Positions 32,179 through 43,266 of a stretch of DNA of 64,000 nt are shown here, one piece after another; position 1 is the first letter of the stretch; each line of letters starts with the position of its first letter. Location of the stretch: assembly GCA_006386115.1 (NCBI GenBank), contig VFIW01000047.1, positions 248,001 through 312,000 on the forward strand. The letters are read 5' to 3'. This DNA comes from Globisporangium splendens (taxonomy: Eukaryota; Oomycota; Peronosporomycetes; Pythiales; Pythiaceae). Under the pieces are notes generated by a model that was not told the origin of the DNA, made no database searches, and worked only from the letters and a program-made list of their open reading frames with translations. The translations under genes and the position numbers were made by a program.

Positions 32179-33965
32179 ATGACAACTCATACTCCTCGTC
32201 GGACGATCTACGTGTCGTCGCGCAAGTCGCAGCTGGCGATGGTGCAGACCAACGAAGTGATCGGCATGCTGCAGGTACACATGAGCGGCTTGCTGTATTT
32301 TATGGAGTGACCTTGTGCGCATATTTACTAATAGTGACGCTATGTGTGTGTCTATGACTGCGATGTGCTGCGATTGCTCTGGTTCTGGTGGTGGCGATTG
32401 CGTTGCTCTTGCTCTGCTTTTCTGGCATAAAAACGTAGGAAATCTACCCGGACATTGACTTTGTTGTTGGGCAGCAAGACACAGTGGGCGACCAGGTATG
32501 CTTTGTTGTTTCGTACAATGGAGGATGGTATGATAGGTTATGTATCCACCTAGTTCTTCTTACACGTCGATATGTGCGAATTGAAAAGGTCCTGGATCGT
32601 CACTTGAGCGAGCTGGGGACGAGCACGGCATCGGGACTCTTCACCAAGAGCCTGGAGGTATGAAGCACTCTACTATTGAGTGAATTGGATATCTCATTCC
32701 CTCCACCTGATCCACTTAATGCATGCTCTCTGCTTTGCGCGTTGCAGGAAGCTCTGATCGCTGGTACAGCGAGCTTCGCCGTTCACTCACTGAAGGACAT
32801 GCCAACGACGCTGCCTAATGGTCTCGTGCTCGGAGCGATTTGCAAACGTGAAAGCCCCGAAGACGCTGCGATCATCCACCCAAAGCACAAGCAGAACGGC
32901 ATCAAGTGTCTGAAGGATCTTCCGGCGGGGAGCATCGTCGGAACCAGTTCGTTGCGCCGTGAAGCTTTGCTGCGCAGTCAGTACCCGACGTTTGAGATCA
33001 AGACGATTCGCGGCAACATCCAGACTCGTCTGGCGAAACTGGACGAGCACGGAGAGTACGATGCGATCATCGTAGCTGCGTGTGGCTTCCGTCGCGGTGG
33101 TCTGGGCGATCGCATCGACGAGGTAAGATGACCGGAATGACGAAAGTCTCGAATCTTTTTTCACGGTGAAAGTTCAAGTGAAGTTGACGAGGGTTGCTTA
33201 AAATGTGTGTTCTTATTGACAGCTCCTCCCAGTTGAGACATTCGGATACGGTGTGGGCCAAGGAAGCATCGGCATCGAGTGCCGCGGCGACGACCAAGAG
33301 GTACAAACAAAACCGGAACTGCTTGTCACTTGGACAACTGTGGAATGTCACCTATCTAGCGCTCTTCTTGATGCCTTGCCGTTCGTCTCCTTTGTTGCCT
33401 GTAGACGCTCGAGATGCTCTCCAAAATGCAAGACGAACGATCTGCGCAACTCTGCAAAGCCGAGCGAAGTTTGCTGTACCACCTGGAGGGTGGATGCCAG
33501 GTGTGTTGCTTTCTCTATTCGAAGTATACTGCAGCATAAGAATTGCACTAACCGTTTTGCTTGGCTGTTTAGATCGCTATGGGTGTGCACTCGACCTTGG
33601 ACGACGACGTACTCACATTACGTGCGACGGTTCTCTCGCGCGACGGCAAGCACCGCGTGGAAGACGCTATTTCAGGTCCCCGGTTTGACGCGGAAGCATT
33701 GGGCAAAGCGCTTGCAAATCGCTTCCTGGCGAATGAGCACGCACGCGTGCTGCTGGGCAAAGTCGGCGAGAAGCGCGCGCTCACGTACGGTGACATTGAA
33801 GCGCCTGGGGATGCTGCCGCAAAGGCTGCAGTAGCTAAGGCGCAAATAGATATGTCTGCTGCTGAGGGCAGCGCTCCAATTGGATGGCGCTCTGCACTGG
33901 GCGTATGCGTAGCAGGGCTGTGTCTGCTGTGGCTTTCTGCTGGGAGGAAGCTCAAGCTCAACTGA
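32179..33965 (+). CDS. HMBS: hydroxymethylbilane synthase, copy 3, with C-terminal membrane segment
   Basis: Seven exons (32179-32274, 32439-32495, 32589-32657, 32748-33122, 33223-33300, 33405-33500, 33573-33965) give 387 residues. All catalytic features of copy 1 are present, including 'VHSLKDMPTTLPNG' and the cofactor Cys in 'YHLEGGCQ' (about residue 256). It differs from copy 1 in four ways: a short N-terminus (MTTHTPRRTIYVSSRKSQ); diverged exons 6-8 ('TLEMLSKMQDERSAQLCKAE'); fusion of exons 7 and 8, the last intron being absent; and a C-terminal extension after 'GDIEAPGDAAAKAAVAKAQI'. That extension ends with a hydrophobic stretch, 'ALGVCVAGLCLLWLSAGRKL', then KLN. This looks like a single-pass tail anchor that could place the enzyme on a mitochondrial or ER membrane. 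The last point is inference. Confidence 0.9.
32209..33304 (+). repeat. 1,096-bp direct repeat, unit B (gene-conversion tract)
   Basis: Counterpart of 27293-28388; spans most of exon 1 through the donor of intron 5 of HMBS copy 3. Outside the tract the two genes differ freely, including in exons 6-8. Confidence 0.93.
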
Positions 33966-34386
33966 TGGCAGGCATCGATGTAGCCATTTTGTTCATGCCT
34001 TTTGGATACATATCCTGCATAAAGTACTATACCGTAAATCTTGACATTGTGCAAAATCCATCTGCTATTATATTGCCTACTATTATGACCTTGACAACCA
34101 GTACCCTCTGTAAATGAACCAAGACAACGCATCATATTGCAACTGAGGCACCATCATTCCCCAGCAACCCCTTCGTTAAGTTCGCTCTTGTCAGCGCTAA
34201 GTTCCCAAAATCGTACTTGAAAGAACTCTCACTGTACCACGGGCTCATAACCTGCTTCCAGTCATTTTTGTTTGGCTGGTGCTAAAAGGCGCAGAAGCAG
34301 CACCAACGAACCTCTTGCGTCTGTGCGTGTGGACAATCAGCAGCACCGCCATCAGCATCAAGAGCCTGTGATTCAGTAACGCGACC
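33966..34386. other. intergenic region
   Basis: 3' flank of HMBS copy 3 and promoter side of WDR36/UTP21. Nothing recognised besides AT-rich sequence at 34010-34090. Confidence 0.5.
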
Positions 34387-37300
34387 ATGGCGCCCGCAGC
34401 CGCAGACGCGCAACTGACGCGCTGCCAGAACAGCCGCTTGCTGCAATGCTTCCGCGCGATCGGGCTCATCGTGGACGACCTGCCGATCGTCTGGTACGGC
34501 ATGGGCAAGGAGAGCTTCGCGACCGCGTCGCTCGGCAAGTCCTTCGTCGTGTACAAATGCGACAAGCTTACGCCCGTGCTCGTGTCGCCGCAGCTGCCCA
34601 AGAAGATCGCGGCGCTCGAGGTGCTGGCCAAGAAGCAGCTCACGTTCACGGCGTGCGGCCGCCAGATCATCGTGTGGAAGCGCGTGGACCAGATCGCGAC
34701 GCTCGTGGGCCACAAGAGCGACATCAAGCAGCTGCTCACCGTCGGCACGACGCTCTTCTCCTTGGACCAAAGCTCCATTCGCATCTGGGACCTCGAGTAC
34801 GTACACATTTCCGTCCGCTTTCTGCATTCATTTTGGCTTACGTTCATTTGTCTCTATGCTTGTGTTGTAGGACGTTTGAGTTGATCAATCAGATCAAGTT
34901 TTCGAGCAACTTCATGCCGTCGGTGATGATGCACCCGTCAACGTACCTGAACAAGATCCTGGTGGGCTCGGAGACCGGCGCGCTCGAATTGTGGAACGTG
35001 CGCACGATGAAGTGCATTTACAGATTTCAAGGCTGGGGTTCGGCGATCACGTCTTTGGAGCAGAGTCCCGCCGTCGATGTCGTCGGCATCGGTCTCGGGA
35101 ACGGCAAGCTGATCATGCACCACTTGCAACTCGATAAGCTCGTGATGGAGTTCAAACAGGAGCAAAGCAAGGTCACGACGATTTCGTTCCGCACGGACTC
35201 GGGCGCTCAGGCGCCACTGGTGGTCTCGGGTACCTCTACGGGCGACATCGCCGTCTGGAATCTGCAGAGCAAGAAGCTGGAGTCGATGATTGCCGGTGCC
35301 CACGACGGCGCGGTCACGTCGCTTGTGTTCCTTCCAAATGAACCGATTCTGCTCTCGAGTGGCACGGACAACTCGCTCAAGATGTGGATCTTTGACCACC
35401 TTAACGGCGGCACGGCGCGCTTGCTCAAGTCTCGCGAGGGCCACCGCGCGCCACCGACGCGCATTCGTTACTACGGCAACAACACACTCTCGACAGCCGA
35501 TGGCTCGGATGGAACGTGTTGCCAGATCCTCTCGGCTGGCCAAGACCGTGCGTTCCGCGTGTTCCACACGGCGCGAGAACAGCAAAGTGTCGAGTTGTCC
35601 CAGGGTCCGCTCTTGAAGAAGGCGAAGAAGATGAACGTGCGCGTCGAGGATCTCAAGATCCCGCCAATCACGCAATTCGCGGCCATGGAGACCCGTGAAC
35701 GCGACTGGTCGAACGTTGTTACGTGCCACGAAAACGAAATGGCTGCGTACGTCTGGCGCTTTGAACGCCGTGCGATCGGAAAGCAGATCTTGCGCCAATT
35801 TGACCCCAGCAACCGCGTCACGCCCGGTAGTGAAGAAGATTTGCGCCGCCAGAAAACACAAGCGACGTGCGTTGCGATCAGCACGTGTGGCAACTTTGCG
35901 CTCGTCGGTAGCATCGGCGGTGCGATTTTCAAGTACAACATGCAATCCGGTGAGAAGCGCGGATCGTTCCCGACAGCGGCGACCCCAAAGCCAAAGCTGA
36001 TTCGTGGTCTGACGCTGCCAGGCACGACGCCAGCGATTGAAGAAGACATGAGTGCCCACCATGCGCACGACGGGCCAGTGAGTGCTGTTGTCGTCGATGC
36101 GCTCAACCAGAACGTTGTGTCTGGTGGCATTGACGGCAAGCTCAAGTACTGGGATTTCCGAAACCACTGCCTCGTGTACGAGCTGAACATTGATTCGCCG
36201 ATCAGTCAAATGGAATTGCACCGCGACAGCAACTTGCTTAGCGTTGCGTGCGACGACCAAGTGATCCGTGTGTACGATATCAGCACCAGAAAGCTCGTGC
36301 GTCGCTTCCAGGGCCACTCACACCGCATCACGGACATGCACTTCAGCGGTGATGCGCGCTGGTTGTACTCGTCGTCAGCGGATGCGTCGTTGCGCGTCTG
36401 GGATCTGCCGACGGGTAAGTGTGTCGACTGGATCAAGTTCCACAAGCCCGTGACGGGGCTCGCGGTCTCATCCACGGGCGAATTCATCGCGACGACGCAC
36501 GTCGGACATGTGGGTATTTACTTGTGGGCGAACCGTGGCTTTTTCATGGACGTGTTCTTGGACACCGAACCACAGGCACCGACGTTGATGGACATGCCGG
36601 TGCCACTGAACGAAGTCGACAACGCCGATGCGCTTGGCTTTGGCTCGGAGAAGAACCCACAGTTGTCGGTCGATGGTGGCAACCACGACGAGCAAGAGCA
36701 GCCTTCGGCAAAGGGTGAGTCTTCCACTGAAGAGGCTGGTCCAGTAGAGCCACTGGGTCACTCGCTGATCACGCTCTCGACGGCGCCGCGTGCGTTGTGG
36801 CAATCGCTGTTCAATCTCGAGTTGATCAAGAAGCGCAACAAACCGATTGAACCACCCAAGGCGCCTGAGCAAGCGCCGTTCTTCTTGCCGACGATGCGCA
36901 AGGACGACGTCAAGCCAACGTTCGTGCCTGTGGAAAAGAGACCCGAGCCTGCCGCGCCAAAGAAGGATGACAAGGCTGATGATGAAGACGATGTGCAAAT
37001 GGAAGGTTGGGGCGTTGGTAGCGATGACGAAGCGTGGGGAGATGACGACGATGAGAATGATGCGGAGAAGGATGAAGAAGCTGAGAAGGAAGCCTGTGCT
37101 GCTCCTGCCAGCGGTTCGCGTATCATCAAATCGACGGGCATGGTCACGTCGCGTTGCAAATTGGCGGCGTTGCTCGTCGAGACCTCTGAGCGTGACCCAG
37201 TTGAGTCGCAGAAGACTGGTCCGATGCAGTTTACGCGCTTCCACAGCGTCGCGCTGTACATGCAGACACTCTCGGCGGCGGCTGTGGACGTTGAGATGAG

Positions 37301-37583
37301 TACGCTCTGCATGGGCGACTTTGACGACGAAGGCAAAGCGATCCTGGCGCTGTTTTTGACGTTTTTGCGCGAAGAAATGGCGACGCAGCGCAACTTCCAG
37401 GTGCTCCAGGCGTACTTGAACCGGTTCCTGAAGCTTCACGAGCAATTGCTGGTTGCTGACGCGGCGTTATTAGAACAAGTCGATGCGCTCTGCAACGTGC
37501 AGCAGCAGCAGTGGGAACACTTGCAGCAGCTTTTGCACAACAATCTGTGCCTCGTGCAGTACTTCAGCAAGATCCAAATGTAA
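34387..37583 (+). CDS. UTP21: WDR36/Utp21, small-subunit processome WD40 protein
   Basis: Two exons (34387-34796, 34871-37583; intron GT-AG, phase 2) give 1,040 residues. Two tandem WD40 propellers cover roughly residues 30-720, with repeats such as 'FTACGRQIIVWKRVDQI', 'VSGTSTGDIAVWNLQSKKLE', 'SSGTDNSLKMWIFDHLNGG', 'VSGGIDGKLKYWDFRNHCL' and 'YSSSADASLRVWDLPTGKC'. A Utp21-specific C-terminal domain follows (about 765-1040), with an acidic linker ('DDEAWGDDDDENDAEKDEE') and 'CMGDFDDEGKAILALFLTFL'. Utp21 is part of the U3 snoRNP/UtpB complex needed for 18S rRNA maturation in the nucleolus. The ATG at 34387 (MAPAAADAQ) is preferred. A longer overlapping frame read through the intron is not coding. 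Confidence 0.95.
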
Positions 37584-37891
37584 GTCGCGCGCTTCGAGAG
37601 TTCGATTCAGAGAAGTCGAAGAGCTGGCATGAGGTGAGAGAGGAGGAAACAAGTCAATGCCGCAAGCAGCCCAGCAGTTGGAGATAGATTAAGTAAATTA
37701 GATTTGCTTTTGTGCGTTGGTTTTGGTTTTCCGAGTCAAAGTAGCATGTTGTAGGTTGCAACTTGCTATCGGCTTGTTTTCTTGGTGTGTCACCTCGCAT
37801 TCACATGAAAAATGTGATGCAGCATGCGACCTTTTTTGTTTTCCTCGAGTTAACTTGGTCGTTTCTCACGAGTCGCAACTTCTTGATCGCC

Positions 37892-38627
37892 ATGGACGAT
37901 GTGCTGCCCACCGTCGAGAGCTCCGATGCGCTGATTGCGCGACTCGTCTCATTCTGCGATCAGCGTACGTTGATATCTTCTATCCATACGTCAGCAGCTG
38001 CAAATACAGGAGTTGACTGGGAACACGAGAGTGTGTCATGTTGATCCTTGGGCTCTCTTGTGGATAGATGACGTTGAAGAGAAGTACCAAGTATTCTACC
38101 GAAGGCACGTCAAGTTGACAACGGCATATGCCTAAAACCCTTATTCACTCTATTTCGTGGACTTGTGCATTGTAGATACGCCGACGAGTTTGTTGGCTTT
38201 GACAGCGAAAGCGATGAGAAAAGTCATCGCGTGCATCACATATTCCAGGCACATCACCAATTTGTTTGATTTGCCGGGTGTCGCACTGGATGGCGCAGAT
38301 GTTTGACCTTTGTAGCTCTTGTTCATATTCTCGTTCTTGTTTCGTACATTACCACAAAAATCAGGAGTATGAACAGCTTTTCGAGACCATCGTCGACAAA
38401 TTTCTTCGTCAGAAACAGGTTTGTTTCAATTGTTCGCCAGCACAACGCTTTTCGAAATTCCGACCATCTCTCTGCTGCGCTGATGTCCGTAGATCTCAGC
38501 TGATGACATCACAAACCTCCACATTCTGCTCTCCGTCCTCGATTTTAATGCGTTTTGCGATCTTATGGCCAACGAAGCGATCGAGACCCAACGCGCCTTA
38601 AAAGCCGCCGAAGACATGGGGCTCTAG
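37892..38627 (+). CDS. BART-domain protein (ARL2BP/CFAP36-like)
   Basis: Five exons (37892-37964, 38068-38104, 38176-38230, 38365-38418, 38493-38627) give 117 residues. It begins MDDVLPTVESSDALIARLVSF and continues 'VFYRRYADEFVGFDSESDEK', 'REYEQLFETIVDKFLRQKQ' and 'NLHILLSVLDFNAFCDLMAN', ending AAEDMGL. The helical pattern (F-C-D..., a short acidic F-D-x-x-x-E segment, E-Y-x-x-L-F-E, then a final L-D-F-x-A-F-x-x-x-M helix) is that of the BART domain, which binds ARL2/ARL3-type GTPases and occurs in ciliary CFAP36. Oomycetes have flagellated zoospores, so a ciliary role is plausible. The second intron needs a GC donor (38105). All other junctions are GT-AG. Confidence 0.7.
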
Positions 38628-38886
38628 GCACCAGCTAATACACAGGAACATTGGTTGACACTCGCCATTTTGTTTTCTCTTGTGATATATTCTTCGTCTT
38701 GTTATTATACCCATGCACTTTGTCCTCCAAGTGCGATCCTATACAGCAACAAACGCCACATTTTTTTCTTTTTGTCCTTTCTTGTCAGCAGCAACCTCGT
38801 ACCTTTTCTTCATCCAAATAATGTATATGTTGATCCCCCTTGACTTTGAGCTTGCCCTCCCACGTGCGCCAAATCTTCTTTACATC

Positions 38887-41307
38887 TTAAAAAGAATACA
38901 CTTTGCCGAGTTCGCGGTCGAGCAGCTCGACGTCGACATCCGTGGAGAGTTCGCCGAGTTCCAATGCGTCGACGTTCATGTCCGAGGGTCGGATCTTTGG
39001 GTTTTCGTGAGTCAAGCTGTGCTTGCGCATTTGAAGCAACGCCGGCAGCAAATCCGTCGAGCCCACACGCACCAGACCAGCTTTCTCTTCGCCATTGTCC
39101 GGTGCGACTCCCGTCGGTGGGTTCATCCACGGGTGCTCCAAGATCTCGGCCGCGCTGAGTCGGTTGACTGGATCCACAGTCAGCAGCTTCGACACGAGAT
39201 CCTTCGCGTCTTCGGACACGTGGTCCCAAAATGGAGACTCGAACTCGAAATCGGCATTCACTACCTTGTCCAAGATCGCAGCATGGTTTGAACCTGGGAA
39301 CGGTGGGTATCCACATAGCAGAATAAACAGAATCACACCGAGACTCCAGCAATCAACTTCCGCACCGTATGGACGGCCCTGGACAACTTCAGGCGCGACG
39401 TACCCCGGCGTACCGCATGCCGTGCCACGACGCGAACCCGTCATCGAACGCGCAAATCCAAAATCCGCGATCATGACTTCCGCACCTGGTGCAGTCGTTT
39501 TCAGCAAAATATTCTCCGGCTTCAGGTCGCGATGCACGATGCCGCGCGAGTGAATGTACTGGATCGCACTCGCGAGTTTGCCTAACAACACGCGCGCGTC
39601 TTCCTCCGTGTAACTTTTCCGCTTCACGAGGTCGTCAAACAGTTCACCACCGGTGCACAACGGGGTCACAATGAAATAATACCGATCCTCTTCGTAGTAA
39701 TCCAAGAGCGGTACCAGATTCGGGTGATCCAGCTTCGACATGATCTCGACCTCTTGTTTCAGTGCCTTGGCGTCCAGATCTGCGAGACTCGTCTTCGCGA
39801 TGCACTTCACGGCGACCTGCTTCCGCGTCTCACGGTGTGTCGCGATGTGCACGACCGAGAACGCGCCTGAGCCGAGCTTACGACCGAGCTTGTAGAATTT
39901 GTGGAACGACGTGTTCTCCTCCGCCGACGCGCAGTCTCCAGCGCCACTCTCAATGCCGAACGAGTGCTGACGCGTCGTTGCACCCAGAAGCCGCGGTCTG
40001 GACGACGATGAACTCAGCGGCGAACGTCGTCCACCCGTTGGCTTGTGCATGGAACCTGATCTCATGCTCGACTTCGACCGCAGCGCCTTCATGATCTTGG
40101 CGTATGCAAACTTGACGTGCACGGTCCAGACCTCTGGACTCGACTCAAGCTTCACTTCACCAGCAGACGCGATCAGCTTCTTGATGTACGCGCTCGAGGC
40201 GCCATCCTGGACTTCGCCCAAGATCTGGTCGAGAATGTAGATCATCTCGTCCTCGGACTGGCACTCGTTCATATCGCGAATCAGGTTCGCGAGCACGGGG
40301 AAATCCTGTTCGACCGTGCGGCCGGCTTGAGCCGCTGGCGAGATATTGCCTCCCGTAGCTCCTCCTGTCCACGAATCTCCACCGCTCGAGCCATAGCGGT
40401 CGCCGACTTTCTGGCCGTACCGGTAGCTGCTGTACTCGTTGTTGACAATGTACTGGAGGATATTGCGGCCGATCTTGGCTGGACACTCGCCGTCGATCCA
40501 GCGCTCGAGCGTCTGGATCCATTTCTGGCGCTCGGGCTCGCGGCTCGCTTGGATGTAGTACAGCACGACGGCGCCGTCGTCGCTGCCTTTCTTGCTGCTG
40601 CTGCTCAGACTGCTCTCCTTGTGGTGGACGGATGGGATGCACGTGAACCCGCTGACATTGCTGGAGCGCCGCGTGCGCTTGCGCACGACGACCACAAAGC
40701 AGTACGGGCGGTTTTTGAACAACTCGGTCGCCTCGACGCGCAGCACGTCGCTGCGGAAGATCTCACCCTTGAGCCATTTCTTCTCGAGCTGCGCGCGCTC
40801 GTGGTCCTTCAGCACTCCGGTCGCGAACGGGTTCTTCCGGTAATAGTTCAGCGACGTCTTGGAGAGAACAAAGTGGCGCGGCAGCCACGTCTTGAAGAAA
40901 TGGCCGCGCTTGTGCAGCGAGCCGCTCAGCAGCACGTTCTCCGACGACATGGGCGTCGTACTGCTGCTGCTCGCCATCGTCATCGTCGGCGCCTGCTGCT
41001 GCTGCTGCTGCTGCGAATAGCTGTTATGCGAGCTCACGAGCGCGCCGCTGCTGCTGCCTCCTCCCGCACCGTTGCCATTCGCGCTGCCAAAGTTGAGCGA
41101 GTGCGGATTCAGGATCGAGATGCTGCCGCCATTGCCATTGCGTCCACTGGCGCTCCCCGTCGGGTGCATCACGACGCGACGCGGCGCTTGCTGAGGCTGG
41201 GACTGCTGCTGGTGGGGCTTGCCGTCGTCGCTGAACGTCGAGTACGCGGACGAGTGCGACTGCGTGAGCACGGCCACATTGAGCGGCGGCGCCACCGAGC
41301 CGTTCAT
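38887..41307 (-). CDS. PH-domain CAMK-type serine/threonine kinase
   Basis: A single exon of 806 residues from ATG at 41307. A low-complexity N-terminus (Gln/Ser-rich, ~1-125) leads to a PH domain at about 128-275 ('SGSLHKRGHFFKTWLPRHFV', ending 'PERQKWIQTLERWID'). A helical region follows at ~275-420 ('FPVLANLIRDMNECQSEDEM'). The kinase domain is at about 470-740: glycine loop 'LGSGAFSVVHIA', lysine in 'VAVKCIAK', 'HRDLKPENILL', 'IADFGFARS', 'GTPGYVAPEV', 'DCWSLGVILFILLCGYPPF'. All catalytic residues are intact and the domain resembles CaMK/DAPK types. A possible splice acceptor (cttcccag) just 5' of the frame leaves room for an upstream exon, but I found no ATG for one. The gene is likely membrane- or phosphoinositide-linked through its PH domain. 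Confidence 0.93.
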   Translation of the reverse strand: MNGSVAPPLNVAVLTQSHSSAYSTFSDDGKPHQQQSQPQQAPRRVVMHPTGSASGRNGNGGSISILNPHSLNFGSANGNGAGGGSSSGALVSSHNSYSQQQQQQQAPTMTMASSSSTTPMSSENVLLSGSLHKRGHFFKTWLPRHFVLSKTSLNYYRKNPFATGVLKDHERAQLEKKWLKGEIFRSDVLRVEATELFKNRPYCFVVVVRKRTRRSSNVSGFTCIPSVHHKESSLSSSSKKGSDDGAVVLYYIQASREPERQKWIQTLERWIDGECPAKIGRNILQYIVNNEYSSYRYGQKVGDRYGSSGGDSWTGGATGGNISPAAQAGRTVEQDFPVLANLIRDMNECQSEDEMIYILDQILGEVQDGASSAYIKKLIASAGEVKLESSPEVWTVHVKFAYAKIMKALRSKSSMRSGSMHKPTGGRRSPLSSSSSRPRLLGATTRQHSFGIESGAGDCASAEENTSFHKFYKLGRKLGSGAFSVVHIATHRETRKQVAVKCIAKTSLADLDAKALKQEVEIMSKLDHPNLVPLLDYYEEDRYYFIVTPLCTGGELFDDLVKRKSYTEEDARVLLGKLASAIQYIHSRGIVHRDLKPENILLKTTAPGAEVMIADFGFARSMTGSRRGTACGTPGYVAPEVVQGRPYGAEVDCWSLGVILFILLCGYPPFPGSNHAAILDKVVNADFEFESPFWDHVSEDAKDLVSKLLTVDPVNRLSAAEILEHPWMNPPTGVAPDNGEEKAGLVRVGSTDLLPALLQMRKHSLTHENPKIRPSDMNVDALELGELSTDVDVELLDRELGKVYSF

Positions 41308-43266
41308 TCCGCCTCCTTGTTCTTCGAAAATGAGCTCCTCGGGGTCTGGGAAGAGAAGAGAGACGGCGTAATAGCGATTACGACGTGTGGTAGGGGAAAG
41401 TTGGTATCAGCTGGTACTTGGTATCAGCCGCTGAATCTCTCGCGCGGGGACGTAATATAACGAAAGTCCTGACACTTGTCGAAGGTGGCGAGGATGCTTG
41501 TCGGGTGTGCGGATGGGGATGGCGAATGTTAATACCTGTATGAGCCTGCGCGTCGCGAATGTGTGTGCAAGGCGATGAGGTTGTGGAGATTCCCACGAGC
41601 ACCGAGCGCAAGGGGGCGGAATACAAATTGCTGCTTTCTTTTCCCTCACAAACTCACACACATCATCCGCACGACAAGAGGAAGAAATGGAAAAGAGCCT
41701 GCAAGCAAAGCACGCAGAAAGGCCATTCGATGCGAGGAAAGGAACAAATGTAGTTTACGTATTGCAGAAAGTAATTAATGGAAGAGTCGCAAGATGATAT
41801 TCCAACAGGAGTGTTGTGTCCGGATGCAATTTGTGTGATGCGAGAGCCATTGGCGAAAATTACGCGAAGAATTACGGAAAGAAGGGGGTCTTAGTCGATG
41901 TAATTTATTGCTCAGTTTGCTGATTCTTTCGCGGTTCGACGAATGCACGGCGTTTGGTTCCAGCTGCAAAGAACTCGCCAGCTGAGCATTTGGCTCCTTC
42001 CTTTTACCTCCTCCTACTTTTTCCAAAGGATCCCCTTTTCAAGAGCAATTATCCCTTTTCGCATCCACGTGTGTGTCCATAATATTCTTTATTTTTCGCA
42101 TATGCAGGTATACGCCACAAGGATTTTGTCGTTTGGCTTTCAGGTGTGTGGTTGACGAAAAGAGCATTGAATATGATGGGACTGCAACAAGAGGCAACTT
42201 GCCAAAAGAATGCCATGGCTAAGTTGGTGTTTGTGGCTTTCTGTGTTTGGTAAATCTGATTCCAATCACATCGGGTGGCTAGCTCGACAGAGCGAGGTCG
42301 TTAAGTTCGACTTGTGCGGTTTTGAGTTGCAAAAAGTCTGAAAAATCTGGCTCTGGCGATTTTGCATCTGATGCTGGCGTGAGCAGATCAGATGCGCGAT
42401 AGTTTTCCCCTATTCTCTCTTCCCATCTCTGTTTTCTGCAGGCTGCAGAGTCAAGGTACCAGCACGCACTGTCCCACTTTTGTAAACACTGTGCCAAGGG
42501 TTACGCTCAGCGAGTGGTTTACACTGTCTAAATCGAGCACAATGCAGTACAATCTATTCAACCCAAGCAAAAGAGCAAGACAATCCGTGCACTTTTTGGT
42601 TGAAACATGTTATTTACAACTGCTTGCAAGATCCGGTCGTCTGTCGCAACTTCAACCCGCTGCTTGGACCATGCTTCCACAAAAGAAACTACCGAAAAGA
42701 AAGCAAACAGGCAACAAATGTTGCGCTAATGGAGCAACAAATGTTGCGATAACAGAGCAACACCACACGCGCGCTTTTATGCACTCCATATGCGCATGAT
42801 TGCGCGACAGCATGGCGACAAGCTCTCGTGTGCATGGCTTGCCGCAAATGGATACACACAGTGCACTCTTGAAAGCGTGGCCTGAGATGACAAAGACACA
42901 AAGACATGAAGCGCAAGCCTTTATCTTTATAAGGTGAGGTATATTTAGGTTCATCTTCGTGACCTACAATATCCATTCTCCTACCTAATCTTCATTGCGA
43001 ATTCATCTAGGAGTGTAAATGTGTCTACAGCGCGGATTGCAATAGATCACTTCTGAATGCTAAATAATCTTTGACCAGGATGGCAATGAAGCGCAAGCCA
43101 TATTTTGAGGTGTTGTGCCAGTGCCACGGCGCAGATGCCTCTTTCCTGTGCGACTCGCGCTTCAGCTGCGAGAAACATGGAGACGATTCTAAGGATGCAA
43201 GACGGGGCTGCGGTTTGTCTACCTGCCTGCAATTGTTCATGCCTTTGGGATATTCTTGACGCGATG
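41308..43266. other. large intergenic region (about 2 kb)
   Basis: I see no coding gene. There are short local repeats: 'gcaacaaatgttgcg' twice near 42711-42750, and 'tgaagcgcaagcc' near 42906 and 43087. CCTCC/CTTTT-rich stretches lie around 42000. It probably includes the 5' leader of the PH kinase, with possible upstream exon, and the 3' end of the USP-like gene. Confidence 0.5.

Noticed and set aside
34938..36317. 459-codon open frame on the minus strand
   Set aside because: Antisense to WDR36/UTP21.
34446..37583. 1,045-codon frame beginning upstream in a different frame from the first WDR36 exon
   Set aside because: It reads exon 1 out of frame and through the intron. The two-exon model from 34387 gives the correct Utp21 N-terminus.
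40117..41460. 447-codon open frame on the + strand
   Set aside because: Antisense to the PH kinase, caused by GC-rich third positions.
42640..42780. 'gcaacaaatgttgcg' repeats as a possible CRISPR-like or satellite array
   Set aside because: Only two copies, a self-complementary short motif, no regular spacing.
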